Numbered from the stretch's first letter, positions 1 through 8,034 are shown. The stretch: DNA of 42,780 nt from Candidatus Bipolaricaulota bacterium (GCA_018817505.1 JAHITR010000057.1:1-42780); one strand, 5' to 3'. Made by a program: numbers and translations. The notes: generated by a model from the letters alone, not told the origin.

Positions 1-228
1 ATTCTCGCCAAGCGAGTCTGCCAATTCGTCAAACAGCTTGAGCGTCTCCTCGCCATCTGCGGCTGACATTCTGCGAATGGCAAAGCCGGTATGAATCAAC
101 ACATAATCGCCCGGAGCCAGCGGCTCAGTGAGCGTATCCAAACGCGTCGTGGTTCGTACGCCGTTGTAATCTACGACGGCTTCGTTCTCAGAAATGGAAA
201 TAACTTTGGCTGGAGCTGCGAGACACAT
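1..228 (-). CDS. hypC: HypC/HybG/HupF-family hydrogenase maturation chaperone (3' end cut by window)
   Basis: The 76 visible codons run off the left edge without a stop. The protein begins MCLAAPAKVISI, the N-terminal signature of HypC; the Cys directly after the initiator Met is the family residue that binds HypD and the hydrogenase precursor. HypC carries the Fe(CN)2CO group to the large subunit of [NiFe] hydrogenases in the cytoplasm. The usual length is about 75-95 residues, so only the last few codons should be missing. It implies that hydrogenase or other hyp genes lie to the left. The call rests on the N-terminus plus size and fold-like pattern (beta-rich, GDYVLIHTGFA near residue 45). 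Confidence 0.9.
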   Translation of the reverse strand, partial: MCLAAPAKVISISENEAVVDYNGVRTTTRLDTLTEPLAPGDYVLIHTGFAIRRMSAADGEETLKLFDELADSLGEN

Positions 229-270
229 GGGCGATCACCGGCGTGATTATAGCCCACGCACGTTCAGATC

Positions 271-1143
271 TCAGCAAGCAGCGATTCCATTGGCCAATTG
301 CTGCTGAAACCAGTCCAACATTTCTTCTTGTGCGAGGTCTCCATCTTGAGGTCGATAGCCGTCTTCGCGCATGAATTCATGGGCTGCCCCCTCGATTACC
401 ACGCATTTGGTTTCGATCCCCACCCTGGGAAACTCGGAGCAGATACTCCGACAGGGATTGAGGATGAATGGAAAGTCCTGATCGCCATAGATCACCAATG
501 TGGGAGGGCCTCCCAACAGATGGAGGCGCTTGATTGAATTTGAATCCAATACGGAATCATCGACAGCGAGTGCGGGAAGTCCTTCTCGGATCTGAGGGAA
601 TGCTGCCACATCGGCCGGGAAATCGAATCCTGCGGGGTAATAGGCGGCAATGGCACGGACGAGGCACCCATCTTGGTTCACCGCGGTCAATCCCGCAGCA
701 ATTGCGAGATAGCCGCCAGAACTTGCGCCAAAGATGCCGATTCGGACTGGGTCGAGGGCGAATTCACCTGCATGAGCATGAATCCATTCGATGGCCTTGC
801 GAACATCGGCGAGCATCTTGTCGAACGTGTGCGGCGCATTGCTGTGCTTGACGTCGAACACCGTGAATCCCGCGCTCAAGAGATTCTCAAACGAGAATTG
901 GGCGAGAAGGGGAATGGGGGCGCTCCCCTCGACTGTGAGCTCGTTCGCGCACAAAAAACGGTACGTCTCAGGCGAGTATCTTTCGTATTGGATGAGCTTG
1001 CCGGACTGAAATCCACCGCTATTGACGAAAATGATGGAGGAGCCAGTGGCGTTCTCTGGCGAGTAGCGATCGAACGTAAGTGGTAGACCGTCTCGTTCCC
1101 CATAGCTTCGATTCGGGTGGACAGCAATCATTGGCGTCGTCAC
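271..1143 (-). CDS. alpha/beta-hydrolase fold esterase/lipase-like protein
   Basis: A roughly 290-residue cytoplasmic alpha/beta hydrolase. The nucleophile elbow is GASSGG (Ser about 141), the likely acid is the second Asp of GDQD (about 223) and the His is in AAHEF (about 256), so the triad is complete. An NSGG segment near residue 43 sits where related acetyl-esterases have the oxyanion HGG motif. I chose GTG at 1143 because GGGAG lies 8 bases upstream; GTG 1152 and ATG 1131 are alternatives. It is divergent from the next hydrolase gene, with about 125 bases between. Substrate unknown; an esterase or peptidase-like acyl hydrolase is most likely. Confidence 0.75.
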   Translation of the reverse strand: MTTPMIAVHPNRSYGERDGLPLTFDRYSPENATGSSIIFVNSGGFQSGKLIQYERYSPETYRFLCANELTVEGSAPIPLLAQFSFENLLSAGFTVFDVKHSNAPHTFDKMLADVRKAIEWIHAHAGEFALDPVRIGIFGASSGGYLAIAAGLTAVNQDGCLVRAIAAYYPAGFDFPADVAAFPQIREGLPALAVDDSVLDSNSIKRLHLLGGPPTLVIYGDQDFPFILNPCRSICSEFPRVGIETKCVVIEGAAHEFMREDGYRPQDGDLAQEEMLDWFQQQLANGIAAC

Positions 1144-1267
1144 ATCAACCACTCCCTGGGATGAGGCTTGTTTTCGATCATCATCAGACTAGTATTCAGT
1201 ATTCATGGATCGGTTCAAGTGTTGTGATAGCATTCTGCTGTTTCACGAGGTTTTGTGGGAGTAAAGT

Positions 1268-2077
1268 ATGGAATCAATCCATCTTAATCAATTGTCGACG
1301 TGCTCTCTGGATGTGCGTTGGATCGGCGAGCGATCGACGAATGGAATCACCACATCGAATCTGACATTTCAAGCGGCCATGCGACAGCGCCGCGCGGCCT
1401 CTCTCGTGCGGCCGGAGGGCGATGGCCCCTTCCCCGTCATCTTGTACGTTCATTGGTACGAACCTGCTGCTGCCAATTCCAATCGGACGCAATTTCTTGA
1501 AGAAGCTCAAACGATGGCTCAGTGCGGTGCCATGTCCCTTCTGATTGAAGCCGCGTGGTCCGATCGTGAATGGTTTCTCAAACGCACGCAACAGGATGAC
1601 TATGCGGCATCTGTGTCGCAAGTGAGTGAACTGAGGCGAGCCATTGACCTGTTGCTGGCCCAGCCTGGCGCAGATGCGCGCCGCGTCGCCTACGTCGGGC
1701 ATGACTTCGGCGCGATGTATGGTGTGGTCGCCGGTAGTCTGGATCGGCGTCCATCTTGTTATGTGCTCATGGCTGGAACGCCGCGTTTCCCAGATTGGTT
1801 TCTCTACTACCCGGAATTGCAGGAAGATGAACGAGAGGCGTTTATTCGGCAGATGCAGCCACTCGATCCTATAGGTCATGTGGGACGTCTGTCTCCTGCT
1901 CCAATCTTGTTTCAGTTTGGCGTTCACGATCCTCATGTACCCCTGGGGCGTGCTACAGCATTTGCTGACGCTGCGGACGAGCCCAAGCAAGTGCAAACCT
2001 ATGAAGCAGGGCATGCATTGAACGAACAAGCAAAGCAAGATCGAATGGCGTGGCTCAGACAGCAATTGGCGATCTAG
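1268..2077 (+). CDS. dienelactone-hydrolase-like alpha/beta hydrolase with Asp in the nucleophile position
   Basis: A 269-residue alpha/beta hydrolase, size and layout close to the dienelactone hydrolase group. The elbow reads GHDFG (Asp146) where Ser or Cys is usual; Asp221 (VHDPHVP) and His249 (EAGHA) complete a triad. Asp nucleophiles are known in haloalkane dehalogenases, haloacetate dehalogenases and epoxide hydrolases, whose motif is often GHDWG. Hydrolysis through an ester intermediate on Asp is therefore possible, but this is inference. Start ATG is preceded by GGGAG. The GNAT gene follows after about 60 bases on the same strand. Confidence 0.7.
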   Translation: MESIHLNQLSTCSLDVRWIGERSTNGITTSNLTFQAAMRQRRAASLVRPEGDGPFPVILYVHWYEPAAANSNRTQFLEEAQTMAQCGAMSLLIEAAWSDREWFLKRTQQDDYAASVSQVSELRRAIDLLLAQPGADARRVAYVGHDFGAMYGVVAGSLDRRPSCYVLMAGTPRFPDWFLYYPELQEDEREAFIRQMQPLDPIGHVGRLSPAPILFQFGVHDPHVPLGRATAFADAADEPKQVQTYEAGHALNEQAKQDRMAWLRQQLAI

Positions 2078-2136
2078 GCTCCGCGAGCACAGCCCATGGT
2101 CCGATGAGCCAAATACATGAAAGAAGCGAGAGGGAC

Positions 2137-2676
2137 ATGGAAATCGTTGCATTGAGTTGGGAGCATGAGAACGCGCTGGCTGAGTTCGTAAGGGAATTTT
2201 CAGCATCAGGAGAAACCCATATTCCTGCCTACTTGCCGGATCCAGATTGGTCTTTTCAGGAGACGGTCGAGGGATTCGCCAAGCAGTCGCGTGGCGAGGA
2301 TCTGCCTGAAGGCTGGGTGCCAGGGACGACGCGATTCCTCATCCACGAAGAAAGAATCCTTGGTGTGTCCAATTTGCGCCATCGGCTGACCGAAGGCCTT
2401 CTTCAATTTGGAGGGCATGTCGGTTACAGCGTTCGCCCATCTGACCGAGGCAAAGGCCATGGCACACGGCTGTTGGAGGGTGCCATGGAGTTGGGGCGTG
2501 AGATGAGTATCGATCGCCTGCTGGTGACGTGCGATCCCCAGAATGTGGCCTCTGCCAAGGTTATCGTCAAATGCGGCGGAGTACTTGAGAATCAATTCTT
2601 TCATGCACCCGCGGGACGCGAGGTTGCCCGCTATTGGATCGCATTGACCCAGCGGCCACTAGCTGCCGATCGATGA
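2137..2676 (+). CDS. GNAT-family N-acetyltransferase
   Basis: A 179-residue acetyltransferase. The acetyl-CoA binding motif A is visible as VRPSDRGKGHGTRLL near residues 107-121, in the Q/RxxGxG/A form, following the beta strand HVGYSV; motif B lies around NVASAKVIVKCGG, typical of RimJ/RimL-like and other GNAT proteins acting on amines. The frame stays open further upstream to 2050, but that would overlap the preceding gene; ATG 2137 has a purine-rich AGAGGG upstream and starts with a typical beta strand. Substrate not predictable. It follows the hydrolase gene and may be co-transcribed with it. Confidence 0.8.
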   Translation: MEIVALSWEHENALAEFVREFSASGETHIPAYLPDPDWSFQETVEGFAKQSRGEDLPEGWVPGTTRFLIHEERILGVSNLRHRLTEGLLQFGGHVGYSVRPSDRGKGHGTRLLEGAMELGREMSIDRLLVTCDPQNVASAKVIVKCGGVLENQFFHAPAGREVARYWIALTQRPLAADR

Positions 2677-2769
2677 ACTGCCCTACATGCGAATGAGCTA
2701 GTTGTTCGCGAGTACAGGAATACTCAAGACAATGCGAGTGTCTGAGTCTTCGCATCCAGGAGTGCTGCA

Positions 2770-3189
2770 TTGAGCGGAATAAATCGATCGGTTGAACAAT
2801 GCCTCGAAGCGCTTGCCGCCAGCTTTTGCGATGTTCTTGAATGGAAATGGGACGGGCGATTTGGCACGGCTCTTGCCGAGTTTCCAACAGATAGGCGAGA
2901 CGAGATACTACACATCTTGGGGGAACAGCTTGCGAACTCATGGGACTCGACAAACTTGAAAGAAGCTCCTGCGCTGGCTCAGGCAGTGGGCAAATGGCTG
3001 GGCGGGATCATGCCCGGACAAAGGCTCCTCATTAGGGCGTTCGATGAATGGTCGTGCGTCTTCTGTGCTTGGTGGCCCTGGGGAAATGGCACCAAAATCT
3101 CCATCCGGATTGCCCCGCTTTGTGAAGGCCTCAACGATGAACAGCGATCAAGTCTGATGACTTCGTTTCGGGATGGGTTCAAGGTCTGA
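2770..3189 (+). CDS. hypothetical protein, TTG start
   Basis: An open frame of 139 codons beginning at TTG 2770, with GGAG about 8 bases upstream. I do not recognise the family. The protein is acidic to neutral, has no signal peptide or membrane segment, and has a Trp-rich stretch in its second half (WSCVFCAWWPWG, near residues 97-108) followed by a beta strand and the C-terminal helix. Two long open frames on the opposite strand cover parts of the same region but lack ribosome binding sites. The amino-acid pattern looks like a folded soluble protein; coding status is probable, not certain. Confidence 0.55.
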   Translation: MSGINRSVEQCLEALAASFCDVLEWKWDGRFGTALAEFPTDRRDEILHILGEQLANSWDSTNLKEAPALAQAVGKWLGGIMPGQRLLIRAFDEWSCVFCAWWPWGNGTKISIRIAPLCEGLNDEQRSSLMTSFRDGFKV

Positions 3190-3386
3190 CTGAGGATCCT
3201 CAGGCGCCATTTCTGTGCCCGCCACAGCGGGTGGCGCTGGGTGATTTTGCCGTTCAACCATCTGCCAGCGTCTTTCTGAGGACCCGATTCTCCTGATGAC
3301 GATGGCCCATGGTTGGCTGCTGCTCTCAGAGCTCGATTTCCTCCATTGGATGGTGTCCGCATCGCAAGAGCTACGTTTCCAGAGAA

Positions 3387-3416
3387 GCGCCCCGCAGAGG
3401 ATGGGCAGCGGGGCGC
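3387..3416 (-). terminator. GC-rich hairpin downstream of the DUF4438 gene
   Basis: A perfect 9-bp stem (GCGCCCCGC / GCGGGGCGC) with a 12-base loop lies about 40 bases past the stop of the minus-strand DUF4438 gene. Read on the minus strand it is followed by TTCTCT, a weak U-rich tail. It fits an intrinsic terminator for that gene and may also stop transcripts from the left. Confidence 0.55.
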
Positions 3417-3455
3417 AAAGGATGGAGATGCTTCTAGGTCGAGGACCTGGTCGTG

Positions 3456-4355
3456 CTAATCGTTGTCTTTGGATTCAACGAACGTGCCATGACCGAGAAT
3501 GTCGGCGATATTTGCCTTGGCATTGATGACAGGTTCAATGAGCGCGGTTCCGGCAGTGAGCAATGTGGTGACGCCGGGGCCATGTCCAGAGAGCATGCAA
3601 TCGGAGTGCACGACGATGCCGATGGTGATGGATCCTTGTCGATACGTGCGGCCGAAGCGGTTGTCATGGTCCAACAGGGCGACAAAATCGCCGAAGCGAA
3701 TCTTGTCTAGACCGTATTTCTTTACCGTCGCCGGATCGCTGGTCATGATGTCGTAATCGCCTGTCCCGGGCATGGTGGAGCCGACGCCCGAACCCATGCA
3801 GGTTGGTGGGACAATCGTCGTTACGGGGATGCGCAATACGCCACCGGCTTCCTGAATATGCATCTTCTGCAGCAATTCAGGATCCAGGTTGAAAGCGGAA
3901 ATCCCGGGGTAGTCGGTGAGCTTGAGGCCTTGTCCACGTCCGCGGATGAGGATTTTGTCATCGTAGGACATCCTTTCTTTCGTCTCGCGGGGGAACTCCA
4001 CGATCACATGCTCGCTACCGCCGTGGTGTCCGATGACATAGCCGGTGCTTCCTTCGGCTTCGCCGGAAATGAGCGTGGCCTTGTTTCCGGCGCAGGCATA
4101 CAGCTGTAGCCCGATATTCGGATGCTCAAAGGGTTTTTTCGTGTCGGCTGTACAACTGACACTTGGCTCGACATGGTCGCCAGCCCACCCGAAAGCGGGA
4201 TCGCCCACAGCGACGTTCAACGAAATGCCACCAATGCCGGGGACGAGGAACGGGACGCCTTCATGATCGACACCCCAGTTGGCGCGCGTTCGCGGTGGAC
4301 CTGGTTGACATTGCAGCAGAAATTCTACGATCCAATCAGCATTTGTCTTGAGCAT
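3456..4355 (-). CDS. DUF4438 domain-containing protein
   Basis: A 299-residue protein matching the DUF4438 family as I remember it from Thermotoga (TM1086-like). Landmarks are a central [17 protein letters not shown] stretch near residues 49-65, and conserved Gly/Asp-rich turns such as [18 protein letters not shown]. No signal peptide is present. Function is unknown; the conserved acidic and His residues suggest a metal-binding or hydrolytic role, but that is a guess. ATG 4355 has GGAGG 5 bases upstream. It is transcribed away from the repair cassette at 4482, and a TACAAT -10-like element lies in the shared upstream region. Confidence 0.8.
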   Translation of the reverse strand: MLKTNADWIVEFLLQCQPGPPRTRANWGVDHEGVPFLVPGIGGISLNVAVGDPAFGWAGDHVEPSVSCTADTKKPFEHPNIGLQLYACAGNKATLISGEAEGSTGYVIGHHGGSEHVIVEFPRETKERMSYDDKILIRGRGQGLKLTDYPGISAFNLDPELLQKMHIQEAGGVLRIPVTTIVPPTCMGSGVGSTMPGTGDYDIMTSDPATVKKYGLDKIRFGDFVALLDHDNRFGRTYRQGSITIGIVVHSDCMLSGHGPGVTTLLTAGTALIEPVINAKANIADILGHGTFVESKDND

Positions 4356-4481
4356 GTTGCCTCCAGAAGGATTTCAATTTTTCCTATTGTATCGCTGGAT
4401 TCGTTGTGTTTCTTGTGAAAGATCGGTTTGCGACGTAGGCTTCATGAGGTTCTTGACAGTCTCTCACATGGGGTGATGGAA

Positions 4482-4796
4482 ATGGCAGACAGCCTTTATG
4501 AGCGCATCTATGAAACAGTTCAACGAATTCCCGAGGGAACCGTGGCCACGTACGGCCAAATTGCTGCGATGTCAGGCATTCCCAAAGGAGCCCGGCAGGT
4601 GGGGTATGCCATGGCTGCGCTCGGGCGCGGTCGCCCACGACCGGAAGTACCATGGCACCGAGTCGTGAATGCCAAGGGCGAGTCGAGTATCGGCGAAGAA
4701 CAGATCGTTCGGCTCCAGGCAGAAGGGATTCAATTCGACGAGAATGGGCGGATTAGTTTGAGAATCTTCGGATGGGATGGAATGGAGGAATCATGA
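4482..4796 (+). CDS. alkyltransferase-like protein (ATL), MGMT DNA-binding domain without the catalytic Cys
   Basis: A short protein of about 104 residues consisting only of the MGMT C-terminal domain: winged-helix start (ERIYETVQRIPEGTVATYGQIA), the Arg-finger region GARQVGYAM, and the active-site loop PWHRVV. In true O6-methylguanine methyltransferases this loop is PCHRV; Trp replaces Cys, which defines ATL proteins (E. coli YbaZ and Atl1 have the same type of substitution). ATLs bind O6-alkylguanine and hand it to nucleotide excision repair. ATG 4476 is an alternative start. Its TGA overlaps the next ATG (ATGA), so it heads a coupled three-gene unit. Confidence 0.9.
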   Translation: MADSLYERIYETVQRIPEGTVATYGQIAAMSGIPKGARQVGYAMAALGRGRPRPEVPWHRVVNAKGESSIGEEQIVRLQAEGIQFDENGRISLRIFGWDGMEES

Positions 4797-5443
4797 ACGT
4801 CAAACGAGCTGCCTTGCTGATTGTCGGACTGTCCGCGCTGGTCTTGGCTGGCTGTTTCGGGCCGATCGAACGGCCCATCGCGGACTTCACTTGGTGTCCC
4901 TATGGCTTTGATGGCGCGCTCGATTATCAGTTCACGTCGACCTCGACCACGATCGATGGACATTACATCGTATCCATGCGGTGGGAATTCGATGATGGGA
5001 CTCCCAGCGAGGAGATCTGGGAGGCTCTGCACCGGTATACAGAAGAGGACGTCTATCATGTAACCCTCACAGTAACGGATACTCGCGGTATCTCAGGAAC
5101 TGTGACCAAGGATGTGCCTGTACGGATGGCGGTGGAGATTTATCCCAACTGGAAGTTCACGCTCGGCTCTCGAGCTCGAGTCACGGGTATCGTCGCCAAC
5201 AGAGCTGACGTTCATTTGGACTCTGTAGTCGTGAAGGCCAAGTTCTATGACACCAACGGTATTCGCATCACAGACGGAACCATCACCCTCTTCGATCTGG
5301 AGCCCGGAGAGAAGGTGGCTTACACGGTTGAGGCAGCTGAGTATTCTGCCAGCATCTTTCATGCGACGGTCGGTGTAGACAGCTTTGTCGCCGATTGCCC
5401 CAATTCGTGGTATTCCCCGGTTGAGCGAGTGCCCGCTGAATGA
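4793..5443 (+). CDS. PKD-domain lipoprotein between two DNA-repair genes
   Basis: A 216-residue exported protein. MNVKRAALLIVGLSALVLAGC is a lipoprotein signal peptide with an LAGC lipobox, so the mature protein should begin at Cys21. Residues about 30-105 form a PKD-like beta domain (RWEFDDGTPS, then YHVTLTVTDTRG). The second half (LGSRARVTGIVANRADVHLDSVVVKAKFYDTNG) resembles the FxLYD/DUF3426-type beta-sandwich seen in other lipoproteins. GGAGG precedes ATG 4793. It overlaps both neighbours by ATGA, which is odd because those genes encode cytoplasmic DNA-repair proteins. Function unknown; adhesive or carbohydrate-binding roles are common for PKD domains. Confidence 0.8.
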   Translation: MNVKRAALLIVGLSALVLAGCFGPIERPIADFTWCPYGFDGALDYQFTSTSTTIDGHYIVSMRWEFDDGTPSEEIWEALHRYTEEDVYHVTLTVTDTRGISGTVTKDVPVRMAVEIYPNWKFTLGSRARVTGIVANRADVHLDSVVVKAKFYDTNGIRITDGTITLFDLEPGEKVAYTVEAAEYSASIFHATVGVDSFVADCPNSWYSPVERVPAE

Positions 5444-6633
5444 CGGTGATTGCTGATCTACATATTCACTCGCGCTATTCCAATGCGACGAGTTACCAAA
5501 TGGAATTGCCGGCGTTGGCCGAGGGAGCGAGGCGGAAGGGCATTCATTTGTTGGGAACGGGCGACTGCACGCAGCCGGATTGGCTGGGCACGCTGTCCTC
5601 TGAGTTGGCTGAGACAAGCGATGGCATCTACAGCTTCGATGGCATCGCCTTCATGGTGACAGGCGAAGTCAGCTTGGTGTGGAAACACGATGGCAAGGGG
5701 CGGCGCATCCACATTGTGTTGCTTGTGCCCTCGCTTGATGATGCCGTTCGTATTCACGAAGCGCTGTCACCTCGCGGGAACCTTGTCTATGACGGCCGCC
5801 CCATGCTCGGACTGTCTGCGCCCGATTTTTGTGAAATCGTATGGGAGCAATCGCCAGACACACTCCTTGTTCCCGCCCATGTTTGGACACCGTGGTATGC
5901 CGTATTCGGCGCGAAGAGCGGGTTTGATTCTCTCGAAGAATGCTTCGGCAATTACACAGATCGGATTGTTGCCATTGAGACCGGGCTGTCAAGTGATCCG
6001 CCGATGAATCGACGTGTATCTGCACTTGATCACCTGCGTTTGCTTTCCTGTTCAGATGCCCATTCCCCGGCCAAGCTCGCGCGCGAGGCGACGTTGTTTG
6101 ACGTTCAAGACCTGTGCTTTGATGCCATTTCATGTGCATTGACAACGGGGAAAGGATATGCAGGCACGTTTGAGTTTTATCCGCAGGAAGGCAAATACCA
6201 CTACGATGGCCATCGAACATGCGGTATCTCTTGGTCTCCTGATCAATCGAATGCTGCCAATGACATCTGCCCCGTGTGCGGCAAGACGCTGACGATCGGT
6301 GTGCTGCATCGTGTGCAGGATTTGGCCGATCGCACAAAGCCTGAGCTTGGCGGCGTCCCGTACAAGAGCCTCATTCCGTTGGAAGAGATCATTTCTCAGG
6401 CCTTGGGCAAGGGCGTGAACACGAAAGCGGTGGCTGGCGTCTACGACAGCCTGCTCAACCGGCATGGAACGGAGCTGGATATCCTGCTTGAGCGATCACT
6501 TGATGATCTCACGCCGGGCACGCCCGACCGGGTCCTCGAAGGCATCGACAAGATGCGATCTGGCGACATCGCTATCGAGCCTGGCTACGACGGTGTGTTC
6601 GGCAAGATCGAGATTCCGTTCGGCAAGCAGTGA
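5440..6633 (+). CDS. endonuclease Q-family (EndoQ) PHP-domain nuclease
   Basis: A 397-residue protein with the PHP metal-binding fold: Asp6-x-His8-x-His10 at the N-terminus, His147 (PAHVWTPW) and SDAH at 205-208. A zinc-binding segment follows with HRTC (258-261) and CPVC (277-280), then a helical C-terminus. This arrangement (TIGR00375-like) is that of archaeal EndoQ, which nicks DNA 5' of hypoxanthine, uracil, xanthine or abasic sites. In bacteria it is patchy. The start overlaps the lipoprotein stop by ATGA. With the upstream ATL it suggests a unit that handles deaminated and alkylated bases. Length agrees with known EndoQ proteins (about 400-425). Confidence 0.85.
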   Translation: MTVIADLHIHSRYSNATSYQMELPALAEGARRKGIHLLGTGDCTQPDWLGTLSSELAETSDGIYSFDGIAFMVTGEVSLVWKHDGKGRRIHIVLLVPSLDDAVRIHEALSPRGNLVYDGRPMLGLSAPDFCEIVWEQSPDTLLVPAHVWTPWYAVFGAKSGFDSLEECFGNYTDRIVAIETGLSSDPPMNRRVSALDHLRLLSCSDAHSPAKLAREATLFDVQDLCFDAISCALTTGKGYAGTFEFYPQEGKYHYDGHRTCGISWSPDQSNAANDICPVCGKTLTIGVLHRVQDLADRTKPELGGVPYKSLIPLEEIISQALGKGVNTKAVAGVYDSLLNRHGTELDILLERSLDDLTPGTPDRVLEGIDKMRSGDIAIEPGYDGVFGKIEIPFGKQ

Positions 6634-6724
6634 AGAATACAGATCTTGGCGATTCATTGTGGGATATGGCGCCCTGGACGCGTGGCGGTTTCTGGACATC
6701 GACCAGTGATGTGTGATGAAACAC

Positions 6725-6755
6725 GGGGGCGAACCTGAAGAAAGCGCACGCCCCC
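6725..6755 (+). terminator. hairpin after the endoQ unit
   Basis: GGGGGCG at 6725 pairs with CGCCCCC ending at 6755 (7 bp, 17-base loop) and is followed by ATCTTTG. It lies about 90 bases after the EndoQ stop. It fits a weak intrinsic terminator for the ATL-lipoprotein-EndoQ unit. Confidence 0.4.
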
Positions 6756-6770
6756 ATCTTTGAACGAATA

Positions 6771-6974
6771 CTACTTTTTCTTTGGTGCTGGTTTGTCAGT
6801 CTTCTTCGTAGTTGCCGGTTTTTTCTTTGCGGGCATCCTTTCCACCCCCTTCTTTTCGCGATCCGCCTTTCTGGAAGCAGACCACAGTGCGCGCACGAAT
6901 GCACGACTTGATTCAACGTACAACGATTCAGTACATGTTGACAAGTCGACAGGGGCGCAAGCTCTGGATTCGTG
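6771..6974 (-). pseudogene. possible gene remnant with Lys/Pro/Thr-rich C-terminal tail
   Basis: A 67-codon open stretch on the minus strand, bounded upstream by TAG at 6975-6977. It ends in a low-complexity tail of about 20 residues built from K, P, A and T (KKPATTKK type) preceded by ASRKADREKKG. The tail is typical of nucleic-acid-binding proteins. No ATG occurs until residue 47, although that ATG (6836) has GGAAAGG just before it and could start a 21-residue peptide. The region from 6634 to 7174 contains no gene I can otherwise support. It could be the end of a decayed gene, a gene with a TTG or GTG start, or chance. Confidence 0.25.
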
Positions 6975-7174
6975 CTAGAGAGTTGCACCCCTGATTCTGG
7001 GGGCACAGTACGAATCGAAGCCAAGGCGAGACACATTGAGCACGGTATCCCCGGGGAACTCCAAGTGACTCTGGAGCGTCGGTTCACGCGAGGCAACGTG
7101 CTGCTCCAGGCATGTCTGGGAGGGCTGTGCGGAGCTAGACTCTCGAACGGAATGGAAGAAATCAGTTCCTCAGG

Positions 7175-7351
7175 CTATCCAGGTTTTTTCTCCTCACGAT
7201 CGACGTATTGGAGAATGGCCTCGACTACCAGGTAGTTGACGGATCTGTCCATTTTCTTGCCTAGCGCCATCAAACGTTCGACCGGCTTCCTGCCAATTTT
7301 AGATTGCGGGATGTAAATCGACATCTTGTCCATAAGCTCTTTGTTCGCCAT
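7175..7351 (-). CDS. small ribbon-helix-helix (CopG/Arc-type) DNA-binding protein
   Basis: A 58-residue protein. It reads MSIYIPQSKIGRKPVERL near residues 10-27, then LGKKMDRSVNYLVVEAILQY (30-49), then a charged end. This is the RHH pattern: a beta strand (SIYIP), helix A, a turn with DRS(V/P)N, and helix B ending in LQYVDRE. RHH proteins dimerise and bind operator DNA, as in antitoxins and plasmid CopG. GAGGGGG lies 7 bases upstream of ATG 7351. No toxin gene is adjacent, so it may be a stand-alone regulator. The 200 bases upstream (7352-7552) show no gene or RNA that I can recognise. Confidence 0.75.
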   Translation of the reverse strand: MANKELMDKMSIYIPQSKIGRKPVERLMALGKKMDRSVNYLVVEAILQYVDREEKKPG

Positions 7352-7552
7352 GCTTTACCCCCTCGGGTTGCTGTTCCTATGACATGAAAGAGCCCGCGAC
7401 ACCGGACACAATCCAGTACCACCAACTCAGTCACTCCTTAGATTCCTGTTAGGCTTACACCTCAGCCCAGGACTGGTTTCACATCCGACTCCAGAAGGTT
7501 TCGGGGGCAGGCTCCTATGCTTGAATTCGGGAAACATGAATCGATCACTGAT

Positions 7553-7846
7553 CTACGGTGGCGGGAAATATCTGGGACGTGGTAGTTCGTGTGGTGCGAG
7601 AATCCAGGAGTCATCGAGACCTTCTAGCGTCCATCGCTGACGTCCGCGATCAAAGCGAATGGCATAGCGTGTCGATTTGTCGCGGATGTCATAGTAGATG
7701 CTTTCGGGATCGCCTTCGATCTGTGGCTTGCCGACGAAGGTCCGTCGCTGACCTTGCCAGTTGATTGCCTTCAATGTTGGAATCGAAGACTCGGGAGCAA
7801 ATTGAACGACGGCATCGACTTCTTGATGTATGCGGATCCATGTCAT
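7553..7846 (-). CDS. hypothetical protein, possibly DUF6504-like, divergent from dinB
   Basis: A 97-residue protein starting MTWIRIHQEVDAVVQF. It then has an INWQGQRRTFV strand near residue 28-38 and a YYDIRDKSTRYAIRFDRGRQ region (51-70) leading to a Trp-rich beta strand. The sequence order (basic beta strand with a Trp, then a strand pair with YxxR and a 'RW.LE..DDSW' end) resembles small DUF6504-type proteins that often accompany Y-family polymerases, but I could not verify the family. It is transcribed away from dinB, sharing a 190-base intergenic region. Coding is supported by composition and its position; no strong ribosome binding site is visible. Confidence 0.5.
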   Translation of the reverse strand: MTWIRIHQEVDAVVQFAPESSIPTLKAINWQGQRRTFVGKPQIEGDPESIYYDIRDKSTRYAIRFDRGRQRWTLEGLDDSWILAPHELPRPRYFPPP

Positions 7847-7959
7847 AGTGCCCGCAGTCTAGATCGCTCTCGATATCAGCCGAATGACAAGTTCCCTACG
7901 GCGATTACGGACAATTCCGCGCACGGTTTCTCTTCTGGAAAAACTCGCGATGAGGTCAT

Positions 7960-7988
7960 TTGTCTTGTAGAAATCGAGACGATAATAT
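7960..7988 (+). promoter_or_regulatory. sigma-70-type promoter for dinB
   Basis: TTGTCT at 7960-7965, a 17-base spacer and TAATAT at 7983-7988. The predicted start site is near 7995, about 40 bases before the dinB ATG, with TGAGG at 8024 as ribosome binding site. I see no obvious palindromic LexA-type operator next to it. Confidence 0.5.
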
Positions 7989-8034
7989 GGCACACTTGGC
8001 GCGATGTGCGAAATGAAACCATGTGAGGTCTCCC

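Noticed and set aside
1274-2206. A 310-codon frame opposite the DLH-like gene
   Set aside because: The plus strand has the ribosome site, the fold motifs and a plausible triad; the minus frame is Cys/His/Arg-rich shadow sequence.
3190-3203. 14-bp perfect palindrome CTGAGGATCCTCAG directly after the hypothetical gene
   Set aside because: No loop and no T-tract, and only one copy seen; could be a protein site but I cannot support a function.
2567-3362. Two minus-strand frames opposite the hypothetical gene at 2770
   Set aside because: Neither has a ribosome site, and they overlap the GNAT gene end or a terminator-like region; composition resembles shadow frames.
6572-7096. A 174-codon minus-strand frame spanning the endoQ 3' end
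   Set aside because: It overlaps EndoQ, has an Arg/Ser/Cys-rich shadow composition and no ribosome site; the Lys-rich tail lies in a different frame.
7352-7552. Possible riboswitch or small RNA upstream of the RHH gene
   Set aside because: I searched for known RNA signatures (SRP, tmRNA, RNase P, cobalamin and TPP motifs) and saw none; stem pairings are not convincing.
7754-8026. 90-codon plus-strand frame before dinB
   Set aside because: It is antisense to the 97-residue gene and runs through the dinB promoter; no start signal.
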